A stretch of DNA of 64,000 nt from CALMFG01 sp963674805 (GTDB lineage Bacteria > Bacillota > Clostridia > Christensenellales > CALMFG01): the NCBI GenBank assembly GCA_963674805.2, contig CAXXNY010000021.1:186001-250000 (forward strand), read 5' to 3'. The position numbers and the translations under genes were made by a program. Positions 1 to 8,318 of the stretch are shown piece after piece (position 1 is the first letter of the stretch; every line of letters begins with the position of its first letter). The notes under the pieces were generated by a model. It was given only the letters and a program-made list of their open reading frames with translations, was not told where the DNA came from and searched no databases.

Positions 1-484
1 CGACATCCGGACGTACCATACCGCCGCAAACGCCGCAGACCGGCAGCTCATCGCTGTCCAGAACGGTCTTGAGCCCATACGCCTTCCCGCAATCCACGCA
101 ATGGTTCCGGTGTACCGATCCGTGCAGCTCAATGACATTCCGGCTTCCGGCCTGCTGGTGCAGCCCGTCAATATTCTGGGTGACAACAGCGTTTAATTTG
201 CCCATTTGTTCCAACTCGGCCAGGGCAGTATGCGCGGCATTCGGCTTGGCTCCGGTATAGATCATTTTTGATTTATAAAAACGATAAAAATCCTTTGGAT
301 AAGTGTAGAAATATGATGCGCTGATGATGCGCTCAGGCGGGATCGGCTCATCAGTGTCTGCATATAAGCCGTCCGCGCTTCTGAAATCCGGGATGCCGCT
401 TTCAGTGGATACACCGGCGCCTCCGAAAAATACGATTCGCTTGCTTTGTTCAATCCACTCCTGCAGCTGCTTGATGCTGTCCAT
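1..484 (-). CDS. cobB: Sir2-family NAD-dependent protein deacetylase, C-terminus outside window
   Basis: Sirtuins remove acyl groups from lysines using NAD. The visible 161 N-terminal residues hold the hallmark GAGVSTESGIPDFRS (about residues 22-36, NAD binding), then TQNIDGLHQQAG and ELHGS with the catalytic histidine, and the first three or four zinc-ligand cysteines (HCVDCG and CGVCGG). The ATG at 484 is preceded by AAGGAG at a normal distance. It lies 55 bp downstream of cysK on the same strand with no terminator between, so cotranscription is possible. The C-terminal part of the Rossmann fold is beyond position 1. The family call is firm; the substrate is unknown. Confidence 0.93.
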   Translation of the reverse strand, partial: MDSIKQLQEWIEQSKRIVFFGGAGVSTESGIPDFRSADGLYADTDEPIPPERIISASYFYTYPKDFYRFYKSKMIYTGAKPNAAHTALAELEQMGKLNAVVTQNIDGLHQQAGSRNVIELHGSVHRNHCVDCGKAYGLKTVLDSDELPVCGVCGGMVRPDV

Positions 485-539
485 GTGTATGCTCCTTATG
501 TCTGATACTTGTAATGAATATATTTTTTAATTTATAAAA

Positions 540-1460
540 CTAGACGTCATATAAACCCGTGGATAAATACCGTTCTCCGCTGTCCGGGAAGACCACAACA
601 ATCGTCTTGCCCTTGTTTTCCGGACGCTTTGCCAGCGTTAATGCGGCATACGCCGCTGCCCCGGAAGATACACCGGCCAGCAGGGCCTCGGTCTTTGCCA
701 GCAGCGCCGCTGTGTTGCGGGCATCGGTATCCGACACTTTCACAACTTCGTCAATAACGTCAACATCCAGCGTATCCGGAACAAATCCCGCGCCGATTCC
801 CTGTATCTGGTGCGGTCCGGCTGACTCGCCGGAAATCACGGCGGAGGATTCGGGTTCAACCGCCACCACGTAGACATCGCCAAGCTCTTTTTTCAGCGTA
901 CGGCCGACACCACTGACCGTTCCGCCTGTGCCAACGCCAGCGACAAAAATATCTACCCTTCGATCGGTATCGTCTAAAATCTCTATCGCGGTGGTTTTAA
1001 CATGCGTCGCCGGATTTGCCGGATTTTTAAACTGTTGCGGCATAAAGCCTTTTTGCTCTTTGACGATTTCTTCCGCCTTTCTGATTGCACCTGCCATCCC
1101 GTCTGCGCCGGGTGTTAAGACCAGCTCTGCACCGAACGCGGAAAGCAGCTGCCGCCGCTCCACGCTCATGGTATCCGGCATTGTCAGGATGATGCGGTAG
1201 CCGCGGCTTTTTGCGGTCATGGCAAGGCCGATGCCGGTGTTGCCGCTGGTTGGTTCTACGATCAGGCCGCCGGGCTTCAAACGCCCATCCTGTTCGGCTG
1301 TGATAATCATATTATAGGCAATCCGGTCTTTAACGCTGCCGCCCGGATTAAATGACTCAAGCTTTGCGATGATTCTGGCGTCCGCGGATTGACCAAAACG
1401 GCTGAGCTCCAGCATGGGTGTACGGCCGATTAAATCCGTGACTTGCTTTGCGATTTTCAT
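540..1460 (-). CDS. cysK: Cysteine synthase A (O-acetylserine sulfhydrylase)
   Basis: Makes L-cysteine from O-acetylserine and sulfide with PLP in the cytoplasm. At 306 residues it has the normal family length. The PLP lysine is K44 in NPGGSVKDR, the substrate loop EPTSGNTGIGLA is near residue 69, and the PLP-phosphate loop GVGTGGTVSGVG is near 176. The gene is divergent from cysE, which makes its substrate O-acetylserine, across a 174 bp intergenic region with a palindrome, suggesting joint control by sulfur supply. CysK was preferred over cystathionine beta-synthase because there is no CBS tail and cysE is adjacent. Confidence 0.95.
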   Translation of the reverse strand: MKIAKQVTDLIGRTPMLELSRFGQSADARIIAKLESFNPGGSVKDRIAYNMIITAEQDGRLKPGGLIVEPTSGNTGIGLAMTAKSRGYRIILTMPDTMSVERRQLLSAFGAELVLTPGADGMAGAIRKAEEIVKEQKGFMPQQFKNPANPATHVKTTAIEILDDTDRRVDIFVAGVGTGGTVSGVGRTLKKELGDVYVVAVEPESSAVISGESAGPHQIQGIGAGFVPDTLDVDVIDEVVKVSDTDARNTAALLAKTEALLAGVSSGAAAYAALTLAKRPENKGKTIVVVFPDSGERYLSTGLYDV

Positions 1461-1559
1461 TTAGGGCTGTCTCCTTTTCAATAATGCCATGATTATTATA
1501 TATGCAGACACGCACATTTGTGCTAAAATACTGACAAACTAAAAATCAAACACACTATC

Positions 1560-1591
1560 AACATAGTATTATGTTATGCTTAAATCGTCAA
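1560..1591 (-). promoter_or_regulatory. cysK promoter overlapped by a 6-4-6 palindrome
   Basis: On the minus strand a -35 TTGACG (1586-1591) and a -10 TACTAT (1563-1568) are 17 bp apart. The -10 lies inside a perfect palindrome, AACATA-gtat-TATGTT (1560-1575), in the middle of the cysK/cysE intergenic region. A dimeric regulator bound there would block cysK and could also affect cysE. It does not resemble the CymR consensus as I know it, so the regulator is unknown. Confidence 0.5.
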
Positions 1592-1634
1592 TCAAAATGC
1601 GTAAAACAGATTATTAAGCGGAAAGGAGCTGCAG

Positions 1635-2567
1635 ATGGAACTCAGCCGGTGGCTAAAAGAAAACTCGGGAAGGATTTCGGATGAAATCTGTGATATTAAT
1701 TTAAAGAACCAGTTTAACAACAACTGTTTAAACCAGACATCCAAGACGGACATCATTAAAGTGTTAAACGATCTGCGGCGGCTGATTTTTCCGGGCATAT
1801 ACGAGACAGAAAAACTGGATTATTCCAACCTGTCCAATATTACGGACAGCCGGTTTCGCATCACTGCGATTGAACTTTGCGATATCATTGAAAACGTGCT
1901 GATGGAACACTGCACGCATAAAGAAGAAAAAGGCCCGGATTGCAGAGAGTGCAAGACCGAAGCAAACCGGTTTGCGATTCAGGTGATGGAAAGCCTGCCG
2001 GAGATTCGGCGTATTCTGGAAACGGATATAGAAGCGGCGTATGAAGGCGACCCGGCGGCGAAGTCGTTTGAGGAAATTGTGCTGAGTTATCCGTCGTTTG
2101 AAGCGATCAGCATCTACCGTATCGCCCATATCATCAGCGGGCTTAAAATTCCGCTGATACCGCGAATTATGACCGAATACGCGCATGAACATACCGGGAT
2201 TGATATCCATCCCAACTCAAAAATCGGAGAAAAGTTTTTTATCGACCACGGTACGGGTGTGGTAATCGGCGAGACCTGCACGATCGGCAGCAATGTGAAG
2301 ATTTATCAATCTGTGACACTGGGCGCGAAGAGTTTTCCTGTGGATGAAGACGGGAACCCGATCAAGAACGTCAAGCGGCACCCCGATATCGGCGACAACG
2401 TGGTGATCTATGCCGGCGCGACCATTTTGGGCGGCAGTACCGTGATCGGCGAAAATTCGGTCATCGGCGGTAATGTCTGGCTGACGCACAGCGTCCCTCC
2501 GAACACAACCGTGTTTAACGCTCAGCCGAATCCGATATTAAAGCAAAAGGATGATAACGGCTTATAA
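1635..2567 (+). CDS. cysE: Serine O-acetyltransferase
   Basis: Transfers acetyl from acetyl-CoA to L-serine, the committed step of cysteine synthesis. The 310-residue protein has a helical N-terminal half and a C-terminal left-handed beta-helix of hexapeptide repeats (about 190-295). The catalytic region has DHGTGVVIGET and SVTLGAKSF, and the beta-helix includes GATILGGSTVIGENSVIGG. The long N-terminal part (EpsC/SAT-like) is more typical of anaerobes than the short B. subtilis form. GGAAAGGAG sits just before the ATG. It is divergent from cysK and followed by a shared terminator. Confidence 0.93.
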   Translation: MELSRWLKENSGRISDEICDINLKNQFNNNCLNQTSKTDIIKVLNDLRRLIFPGIYETEKLDYSNLSNITDSRFRITAIELCDIIENVLMEHCTHKEEKGPDCRECKTEANRFAIQVMESLPEIRRILETDIEAAYEGDPAAKSFEEIVLSYPSFEAISIYRIAHIISGLKIPLIPRIMTEYAHEHTGIDIHPNSKIGEKFFIDHGTGVVIGETCTIGSNVKIYQSVTLGAKSFPVDEDGNPIKNVKRHPDIGDNVVIYAGATILGGSTVIGENSVIGGNVWLTHSVPPNTTVFNAQPNPILKQKDDNGL

Positions 2568-2579
2568 GCTGATAAAAAA

Positions 2580-2611
2580 GCCGTAAGGGTAATCCCTTAC
2601 GGCTGATTTTT
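2580..2611. terminator. Bidirectional rho-independent terminator
   Basis: A perfect 10-bp stem GCCGTAAGGG-taat-CCCTTACGGC (2580-2603) has an A-run on its left and a T-run on its right, so it can terminate both cysE (+) and the convergent E2-like gene (-). Confidence 0.9.
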
Positions 2612-3450
2612 TATTTGATATCTTCTCGAACAGATTCCGGCGGAACCTCCAGCAAGGCCGGGTCTGCGATATATTTATTGGCGAGTGCAAATACTTTTGC
2701 AAAAGTCACGCCTGCGCAAATCCGCTCATCAGCCACGACACCGAGGGGAATTACGCGATTCTTTTTGCCGTCATCACCGATCACATCCCGCATCTTGCCG
2801 AGCGCCACAAACATACTGCTTGTGCCAAAGTCATATAGGTGATGGAACACGGAACCCATGTTAATGGACGCCATATTGGTAATCCAGAGCGATGCATGAA
2901 ACGGGCTGCCGTCGATAATCGCCTTCGGAAGCAGACCCAGTTTATCCATTACTTTTACCAGTTCAACTAAAAATCCGGGCAGCAGCGGTACGCCCATAAA
3001 GAATTTCGCGAGTTTGTCTGTAAAAGAAATTGTATCAAATTTACGGTTGCTGACAATGGCTTCGTCAATTCTTCTTTCAACATCAAAAATGGTATCGGTC
3101 AGCTCAAACTTAATTTTTGCCGCTGTTTCCAGTCGGTCTTCCTGAGTACCGTCTTCTTTTAAGACGACGAAAGAAACGGTGAACTCTGTGCGCGCAAAGA
3201 TCTTTCTTCTCATCACAAACCGGTTGATTTCCGGCATTTCAGAGGCTGTGCGAACGTATGCCGCAATCAGCACTGCCATAAAACTCATTTTTTGCCCGCT
3301 GTTCCGTTTGGTATTCAGGTACTTTTTGGCGGCAGTGTAGTCCAGCTCGGTCTCAAAAAACACCTGGGAATCATAACGCTTGGGTATAATATGCGGTACG
3401 ATCTCAAAGAAAGGATCCAGCGTTTTTATTTTTCTTCCATCGGCTCTCAT
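2611..3450 (-). CDS. 2-oxoacid dehydrogenase E2-like acyltransferase domain protein, active site lost
   Basis: A stand-alone 279-residue protein resembling the catalytic (chloramphenicol-acetyltransferase-like) domain of lipoate acyltransferases, without lipoyl or E1-binding domains. SLWITNMASINMGSVFHHL matches the conserved core strand region, and VVADERICAGVTFAKVF near the C-terminus aligns with the E2 active-site block. There the canonical HRxxDG is replaced (ERICAG), so classic acyltransfer is unlikely. The ATG at 3450 was chosen because GAGAGGGAG precedes it; an upstream in-frame start at 3588 would lie before the promoter. It is a single gene with its own promoter. The function is unknown; a regulatory or divergent transferase role is possible. 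Confidence 0.75.
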   Translation of the reverse strand: MRADGRKIKTLDPFFEIVPHIIPKRYDSQVFFETELDYTAAKKYLNTKRNSGQKMSFMAVLIAAYVRTASEMPEINRFVMRRKIFARTEFTVSFVVLKEDGTQEDRLETAAKIKFELTDTIFDVERRIDEAIVSNRKFDTISFTDKLAKFFMGVPLLPGFLVELVKVMDKLGLLPKAIIDGSPFHASLWITNMASINMGSVFHHLYDFGTSSMFVALGKMRDVIGDDGKKNRVIPLGVVADERICAGVTFAKVFALANKYIADPALLEVPPESVREDIK

Positions 3451-3487
3451 AGTTCTCCCTCTCAAACATAAAAATAATTTCTCGTCT

Positions 3488-3516
3488 ATCATAATATAAA
3501 ACCCCTTTGTTTTCAA
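3488..3516 (-). promoter_or_regulatory. Promoter of the E2-like gene
   Basis: -35 TTGAAA (3511-3516) and -10 TATGAT (3488-3493) with a 17-bp spacer on the minus strand, about 30 nt upstream of the start at 3450. Confidence 0.65.
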
Positions 3517-3572
3517 TTGGATTTTGGTATCACAACACCTCGTGCCAAGGCAAGCACAAGCAGAAGAATCAT

Positions 3573-3601
3573 TTGATTGTGGCCGCATAATACTCTATAA
3601 T
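3573..3601 (+). promoter_or_regulatory. Promoter of guanine deaminase
   Basis: -35 TTGATT (3573-3578), 17-bp spacer, perfect -10 TATAAT (3596-3601). The leader to the GTG start at 3640 is only about 30 nt, leaving no room for a purine riboswitch. Confidence 0.75.
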
Positions 3602-3639
3602 GTTGTGGTCACGAATAAACAAAAAATGGGGAAACAGCA

Positions 3640-4905
3640 GTGTATGCACTAAAAGGAAACATCATATATGCCGCAGAGTGCGGCGAATTGACAGTGGTTC
3701 AAAACGGGCATATCGGCGTTGACGGCGAGCGCGTCGCCTTTGTATCCGGAACCCTGCCGAAAGCGTATCAGGATATTGAAGTGAAGGACTATGGGGACAG
3801 ATTGATTATCCCCGGATTCTGCGACCTGCACACCCATGCACCGCAGTTTGAAAATATCGGCCTTGGTATGAACCTCCAGCTGCTGCCATGGCTGAACCAG
3901 CTCACGTTTCCGACGGAGGCTAAGTATGCGGATAAGGCATATGCAAAAGAGAAGTATGCGCATGTGATCAGCGAGTTTTACCGCTTCGGGACGACCCGGG
4001 CTGTATTGTTTACTACGGTTCATGAAGAGACCGCGCAGGTTCTGGTCGATATGATGGAGAAGTCGGGGATTTGCGCTTACATCGGCAAGGTCAACATGGA
4101 CAGTAATTGTCCGGAGTTCTTATGCGAGGATACAGAGAAGTCGTTGGCAGAGACCCGGGCGTTTTTTGAACGCAACAAAGACAACCAAAATGTGAAGCCG
4201 ATATTAACCCCGCGCTTTGTGCCGACCTGCAGCCGTGAAATGCTGAAAGGATTAGGCAAACTTGCGGCCGAGTATCACGCGCCGGTCCAAAGCCATATCA
4301 ATGAGAATCTGGACGAGATCCGGTGGGTAGGGGAATTGTTCCCTGAGGCGGAGCATTATGCGGATGTGTATGACAGGTACGGATTGCTGAATGATAAAAC
4401 ATTGATGGCGCACTGCATTCATATGAAGCCGGAAGAGATTGAAATGCTGGCTGAACGCGGTGTTTATGCCGTACACTGCCCGCAGTCTAACGTGAATCTC
4501 GCGAGCGGGATGATGCCGCTTAAACCGATGATGGAACAGGGTGTGAGGATCGGGTTTGGATCAGACGTCAGCGGCGGACATGTCGTGAGTATGTCGGAGA
4601 TTATGGTGCTGGCAATGCAGGTATCAAAACTCAGATATCAGCAGAATCCTGAAGAAGGATTTTTATCCTTTGCCGAGGCGTTTTATATCGCGACAAAGGG
4701 CGGGGGGAGTTTCTTTGGGAAAGTCGGCAGTTTTGAGCCGGAATATGAATTTGATGCCTTGGTAATTGACGACGCCAGCCTTGGAAAGAACGGAGAATCC
4801 GATATGATAGAACGGTTAAGCCGTTTTGTGTATAAGGGCGATGACCGGAACATTGTTGCGAGGTTCATCAAAGGCAGAGAGATACAACCGCCAAGGTTTG
4901 ATTAA
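3640..4905 (+). CDS. guaD: Guanine deaminase (amidohydrolase family)
   Basis: Hydrolyses guanine to xanthine and ammonia. The 421-residue protein has the zinc amidohydrolase pattern: FCDLHTHAP with metal ligands H64 and H66, SHINEN and AHCIHM with further histidines, and FGSDVSGG with the metal aspartate. NLQLLPWLNQLTFPTE and HCPQSNVNLASG are typical of bacterial guanine deaminases. The start is GTG at 3640, preceded by GGGG. It is monocistronic, between its own promoter and a strong terminator. With adenine deaminase at 10.9 kb it suggests purine salvage or use as a nitrogen source. Other amidohydrolases are possible but fit less well. Confidence 0.88.
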   Translation: MYALKGNIIYAAECGELTVVQNGHIGVDGERVAFVSGTLPKAYQDIEVKDYGDRLIIPGFCDLHTHAPQFENIGLGMNLQLLPWLNQLTFPTEAKYADKAYAKEKYAHVISEFYRFGTTRAVLFTTVHEETAQVLVDMMEKSGICAYIGKVNMDSNCPEFLCEDTEKSLAETRAFFERNKDNQNVKPILTPRFVPTCSREMLKGLGKLAAEYHAPVQSHINENLDEIRWVGELFPEAEHYADVYDRYGLLNDKTLMAHCIHMKPEEIEMLAERGVYAVHCPQSNVNLASGMMPLKPMMEQGVRIGFGSDVSGGHVVSMSEIMVLAMQVSKLRYQQNPEEGFLSFAEAFYIATKGGGSFFGKVGSFEPEYEFDALVIDDASLGKNGESDMIERLSRFVYKGDDRNIVARFIKGREIQPPRFD

Positions 4906-4912
4906 AAGAAAA

Positions 4913-4942
4913 CGGCCGCCCATACGGGCGGCCGATATGTAT
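4913..4942. terminator. Bidirectional terminator after guaD
   Basis: GC-rich stem CGGCCGCCC-atac-GGGCGGCCG (4913-4934), with A-rich sequence on the left and a T-run on the right. It serves guaD and the convergent YhfC gene. Confidence 0.88.
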
Positions 4943-5763
4943 TATTTTTCATTGAGTAACTCAGGTTCGGGGATTGTATGAAAGCGTTTTTTGGAAACAA
5001 TGATGTAAAACAATGAAGCCAGCATAAAGACAAGCGCTAAAAGTTCAATGAATATCATATTGATTTCATTTATGGCCAAAATAACACCTATTGTATCCAA
5101 CAGCCCGTGGAACAGCACTGCAAATAAACAATACCTAATGGTTTGTTTGCGTCGGATGCCTTCCAGAACAAGCATGCTGAGCGCAATATGAATGACGATG
5201 ACCATGGCACGCTCCCAACCTGCATACAGGAACAAGTAAGGCGGACTGGAAATCAGCCCGTTGATTCCGGCTTCAATGGAGGCTTGCGCAGAAGAGGCAG
5301 ATGGCGCAGAGTTTAGCAGCATATCCTTGAGATTGAGGTTAATCATAAAGCTGTATATCAGGTTGTTAATATACGTGATACCGGTTATGAGTATCGCCTC
5401 AATTGCGCCGTGGCCCAGTCCGGCCATCAATCCGTCGCCATAGGATCGCCGTTTCTTTAACATCCATTTAAATACCATAAAGCGGCCGAAAGTCTCAAAA
5501 ACTGCTGCTGTAATTCCAAGAAACAGTGCAGTCAGCACGGCGCTTTCCGCCATCGACTGATACCATGGCATCCGGCTGATGAACTGTAAAAGCGGAATTC
5601 TGATTACAATCTGCAAAATAACGAAACCGAGCATACCGATGAAAAAGACGCCCCATGTACTGAGGCCTTTTTTCTTGAAGACAGAAGCGACGATGAACGG
5701 CAGGGCAAAGCAGATCAGTAAGGTGACAAACATACATATGATTGAAAGTGCAGAAACCATCAT
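4942..5763 (-). CDS. YhfC-family intramembrane metalloprotease-like protein
   Basis: A polytopic membrane protein of 273 residues with about seven hydrophobic segments. It has the conserved polar motifs of the YhfC (DUF2324) family, related to CPBP-type intramembrane proteases: FETFGRF, GLGHGAIEAI, WERAMVIVIHIALSMLVLE and LFHGLLDTIG. The glutamates and histidines in these segments are the presumed metal site. AAAGGAG lies 5-8 nt before the two ATG codons at 5763/5760. It is a single gene between two terminators. The substrate is unknown. Confidence 0.78.
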   Translation of the reverse strand: MMVSALSIICMFVTLLICFALPFIVASVFKKKGLSTWGVFFIGMLGFVILQIVIRIPLLQFISRMPWYQSMAESAVLTALFLGITAAVFETFGRFMVFKWMLKKRRSYGDGLMAGLGHGAIEAILITGITYINNLIYSFMINLNLKDMLLNSAPSASSAQASIEAGINGLISSPPYLFLYAGWERAMVIVIHIALSMLVLEGIRRKQTIRYCLFAVLFHGLLDTIGVILAINEINMIFIELLALVFMLASLFYIIVSKKRFHTIPEPELLNEK

Positions 5764-5803
5764 AAAACTCCTTTGTTATTGATATCAATATCTTAGCACA
5801 TAA

Positions 5804-5830
5804 AAAAAGAACAGGCATCCTGTTCTTTTT
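5804..5830 (-). terminator. Terminator of the liv operon
   Basis: Stem AAAAAGAACAGG-cat-CCTGTTCTTTTT. Read on the minus strand it follows the livF stop codon and ends in a T-run. Confidence 0.85.
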
Positions 5831-5840
5831 GTTTTTTGAT

Positions 5841-6542
5841 TTAACCGAGATAGGCTTCGCGGACTTCATCGCTTTCCAGCAGTTCCTTAGCACTGCCGCT
5901 CAGCACAATCTTTCCGGTTTCAAGCACATATCCGCGGTGCGCGACATGCAGGGCGCGGTTGGCGTTCTGCTCAACCAGCAGAATCGTTGTGCCCTGACTG
6001 TTAATACGTTCAATGATTTTAAATATTTCATCCACGAGAATCGGCGCTAAGCCCATAGACGGTTCGTCCATTAAGAGCAGCTCGGGCCGTGACATCAGCG
6101 CACGTCCCATCGCCAGCATCTGCTGTTCACCGCCGGAAAGCGTACCCGCAACCTGGCGGCGTCTTTCCTTTAACCGCGGGAAGGATGCAAACACGTGATC
6201 GAGGTCTTCATCCACTTCGCTGGACTTAGAAAAGATGTATGCGCCCATTTCGAGGTTTTCCAGCACGGTCATTTGCTGAAAGATACGCCGGCCTTCCGGC
6301 ACATGCGCCACACCCATCGGTAAAATTTTATGCGCCGGGATTTTTACGAGGTCGGTACCCTTATAGGTAATGCTCCCTTTTGTCGGTTTAAGTATTCCGG
6401 AAAGCGTCTGAAGCGTCGTGGTTTTACCGGCGCCGTTTGCGCCGATTAGCGTCACGATTTCACCCTGATTCACTTCGAAACTCAAACCTTTTATGGCCTC
6501 AATGCTCCCGTATGAAACATGAATGTTATCAACTTTTAACAT
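5841..6542 (-). CDS. livF: Branched-chain amino acid ABC transporter, ATPase LivF
   Basis: Second ATPase of the HAAT-type importer. Its 233 residues match LivF: Walker A GANGAGKTT, signature LSGGEQQMLAMGRAL, Walker B LLLMDEPSMGLAP, and the LivF-typical GVAHVPEGRRIF after the Q-loop. It is the last gene of the minus-strand operon, 10 nt after livG, and is closed by a terminator. The substrate class is inferred from the whole operon; urea or aromatic compounds are possible alternatives for this transporter family. Confidence 0.93.
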   Translation of the reverse strand: MLKVDNIHVSYGSIEAIKGLSFEVNQGEIVTLIGANGAGKTTTLQTLSGILKPTKGSITYKGTDLVKIPAHKILPMGVAHVPEGRRIFQQMTVLENLEMGAYIFSKSSEVDEDLDHVFASFPRLKERRRQVAGTLSGGEQQMLAMGRALMSRPELLLMDEPSMGLAPILVDEIFKIIERINSQGTTILLVEQNANRALHVAHRGYVLETGKIVLSGSAKELLESDEVREAYLG

Positions 6543-6552
6543 AATCCCACTC

Positions 6553-7311
6553 CTATTCCCCTAAGTAAGCCTTGATGACTTCGGGATTTTTCTTTATCTC
6601 ATCCGGCAGGCCTTTAGCAATGATTTTCCCGTAGTCGATACAAACGATGCGCTCACAGATACCCATGACGAGATTCATGTCATGTTCGATTAACAGGATG
6701 GCGATGTCGAACTCGTTTCTGACCGACTTGATGGTCTCCATCAGTTCGGCGGTTTCGTTCGGGTTCATGCCCGCAGCCGGTTCGTCTAAGAGTAACACCT
6801 TTGGATGCGTAGCCAGCGCCCGCGCAATCTCCAGCTTTCTTTGCTGGCCGTAAGGCAGGCTGGACGCCTGAGTATATGCATAGCCGTCAAGATCAAACAC
6901 AGCGAGCATTTCAAGGCAGGCTTCGTTTGCCTTCGCTTCTTCTTTCCAGTAGTTGCGTGTCCTTAATACACCACTGAGCAGCGAATACTGCATTGAGTGG
7001 TTATAGGCAATCTTAATATTATCCAGAACAGTCAGGGCATTAAACAGTCGGATATTCTGGAATGTCCGGCTTGCGCCCAACGCGACGATGTCATACGGCT
7101 TTTTGCCGACAACGGATTTATTATCCAGAATGATCTCTCCGGAGGTCGGATGATGATTTCCGGTTAAAAGGTTGAATATTGTGGTTTTACCCGCACCGTT
7201 CGGGCCAATCAGACCTACCAGTTCGTGCTTGTCCAATGAAAGTTCAAAATCATTAACGGCCATCAGCCCGCCAAAGTTCATGGTCAGGTTTTTAACTTCT
7301 AGCAATGCCAT
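6553..7311 (-). CDS. livG: Branched-chain amino acid ABC transporter, ATPase LivG
   Basis: First ATPase of the importer, 252 residues. Walker A is GPNGAGKTT, the signature is the LivG-type LPYGQQRKLEIARAL, and Walker B is VLLLDEPAAGMNP. ASRTFQNIRLF is a LivG hallmark. Its ATG overlaps the livM stop (TAATG), showing translational coupling. Confidence 0.94.
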   Translation of the reverse strand: MALLEVKNLTMNFGGLMAVNDFELSLDKHELVGLIGPNGAGKTTIFNLLTGNHHPTSGEIILDNKSVVGKKPYDIVALGASRTFQNIRLFNALTVLDNIKIAYNHSMQYSLLSGVLRTRNYWKEEAKANEACLEMLAVFDLDGYAYTQASSLPYGQQRKLEIARALATHPKVLLLDEPAAGMNPNETAELMETIKSVRNEFDIAILLIEHDMNLVMGICERIVCIDYGKIIAKGLPDEIKKNPEVIKAYLGE

Positions 7312-8315
7312 TATTCATCATCTCCTTCCAGTGGCTGTCCCGATGTCTTTTTTATCTTTAACAGTGTTCTTCTAAAGAATTTTGAAAACGCAAATTCGTG
7401 CGTTCCAAACAATCCCTGCGGACGGAAAATCATCATCACGATTAATAGAACCGCATAGGCAACCATCCGGTATTCATCAAAGCTTCTTAATGCTTCAGGC
7501 AGCCAGGTGAATACAGCAGCCGCGACAACGGAACCTGTCATAGAGCCCATACCACCGAGGACTACCATAACTAAGATATCAACGGATTTCATGAAGCCGA
7601 ACATGCTTGGTTGTAAAAAGCCGATCTGGAAGGCGAACAGTCCGCCGCCGATACCGCCGATAAAGGCGGATATTGCGAATCCGGTGACTTTATATTTTGT
7701 GGAATTAACCCCAACGGCTTCTGCCGCGATTTCATTCTCACGGATGGATATGATTGCGCGTCCATGTCTGGACCTTGCCAGCAGCATCAGGAACGCCACA
7801 CACAGCACCATGAAGACATAGACATAAGTAAAGTTCATCACGCGGGGGATGCCTGTTAAGCCTTGTGCCCCGCCGGTGAATTCGAGGTTATTAATAACGA
7901 TACGCACGATTTCAGCAAAAGCTAAAGTCATAATCGCAAGGTAATCGCCGCGCAGTCTGAGCGCCGGAATACCGATAATGACTCCGGAAATCGCCGCAAA
8001 AATTCCGCCGGCAAAGACGCCGAGAATAATTGTCGAAAAAGCCGGTGAGCCGGCATTAGTAAGCAGAATGCCGACAGTAGCCGCGGTATATCCACCGATT
8101 GCCATGAATCCGGCATGACCCAGCACCAGCTGGCCGAGGAAACCGGTTGAGAAGTTCAGGCTGGTTGCCATGATGATGTTGATGCAAATCAATATGATAA
8201 TGCTGGTCCAGTACCGATTAAAGACGCCGAGCTCAATCAGTGCAAATAGTATTAAATAAACGACGACAATCGCGATAAAATTGATCAGATAAGATAACTT
8301 GTTTCGTTTGCTCAT
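7311..8315 (-). CDS. livM: Branched-chain amino acid ABC transporter permease LivM
   Basis: A 334-residue inner-membrane permease with about eight to ten helices. Family markers are LNFSTGFLGQLVLGHAGFMAIGG near the N-terminus (read in two overlapping pieces), IGIPALRLRGDYLAIMTLAF, and the EAA-like loop IRENEIAAEAVGVN. RPQGLFG near the C-terminus is typical. It sits 3 nt after livH and overlaps the livG start. Confidence 0.94.
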   Translation of the reverse strand: MSKRNKLSYLINFIAIVVVYLILFALIELGVFNRYWTSIIILICINIIMATSLNFSTGFLGQLVLGHAGFMAIGGYTAATVGILLTNAGSPAFSTIILGVFAGGIFAAISGVIIGIPALRLRGDYLAIMTLAFAEIVRIVINNLEFTGGAQGLTGIPRVMNFTYVYVFMVLCVAFLMLLARSRHGRAIISIRENEIAAEAVGVNSTKYKVTGFAISAFIGGIGGGLFAFQIGFLQPSMFGFMKSVDILVMVVLGGMGSMTGSVVAAAVFTWLPEALRSFDEYRMVAYAVLLIVMMIFRPQGLFGTHEFAFSKFFRRTLLKIKKTSGQPLEGDDE

Positions 8316-8318
8316 GGT

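Noticed and set aside
3451..3588. Upstream start for the E2-like gene (MRPQSND...)
   Set aside because: The region contains the promoter, and the start at 3450 has a strong ribosome binding site.
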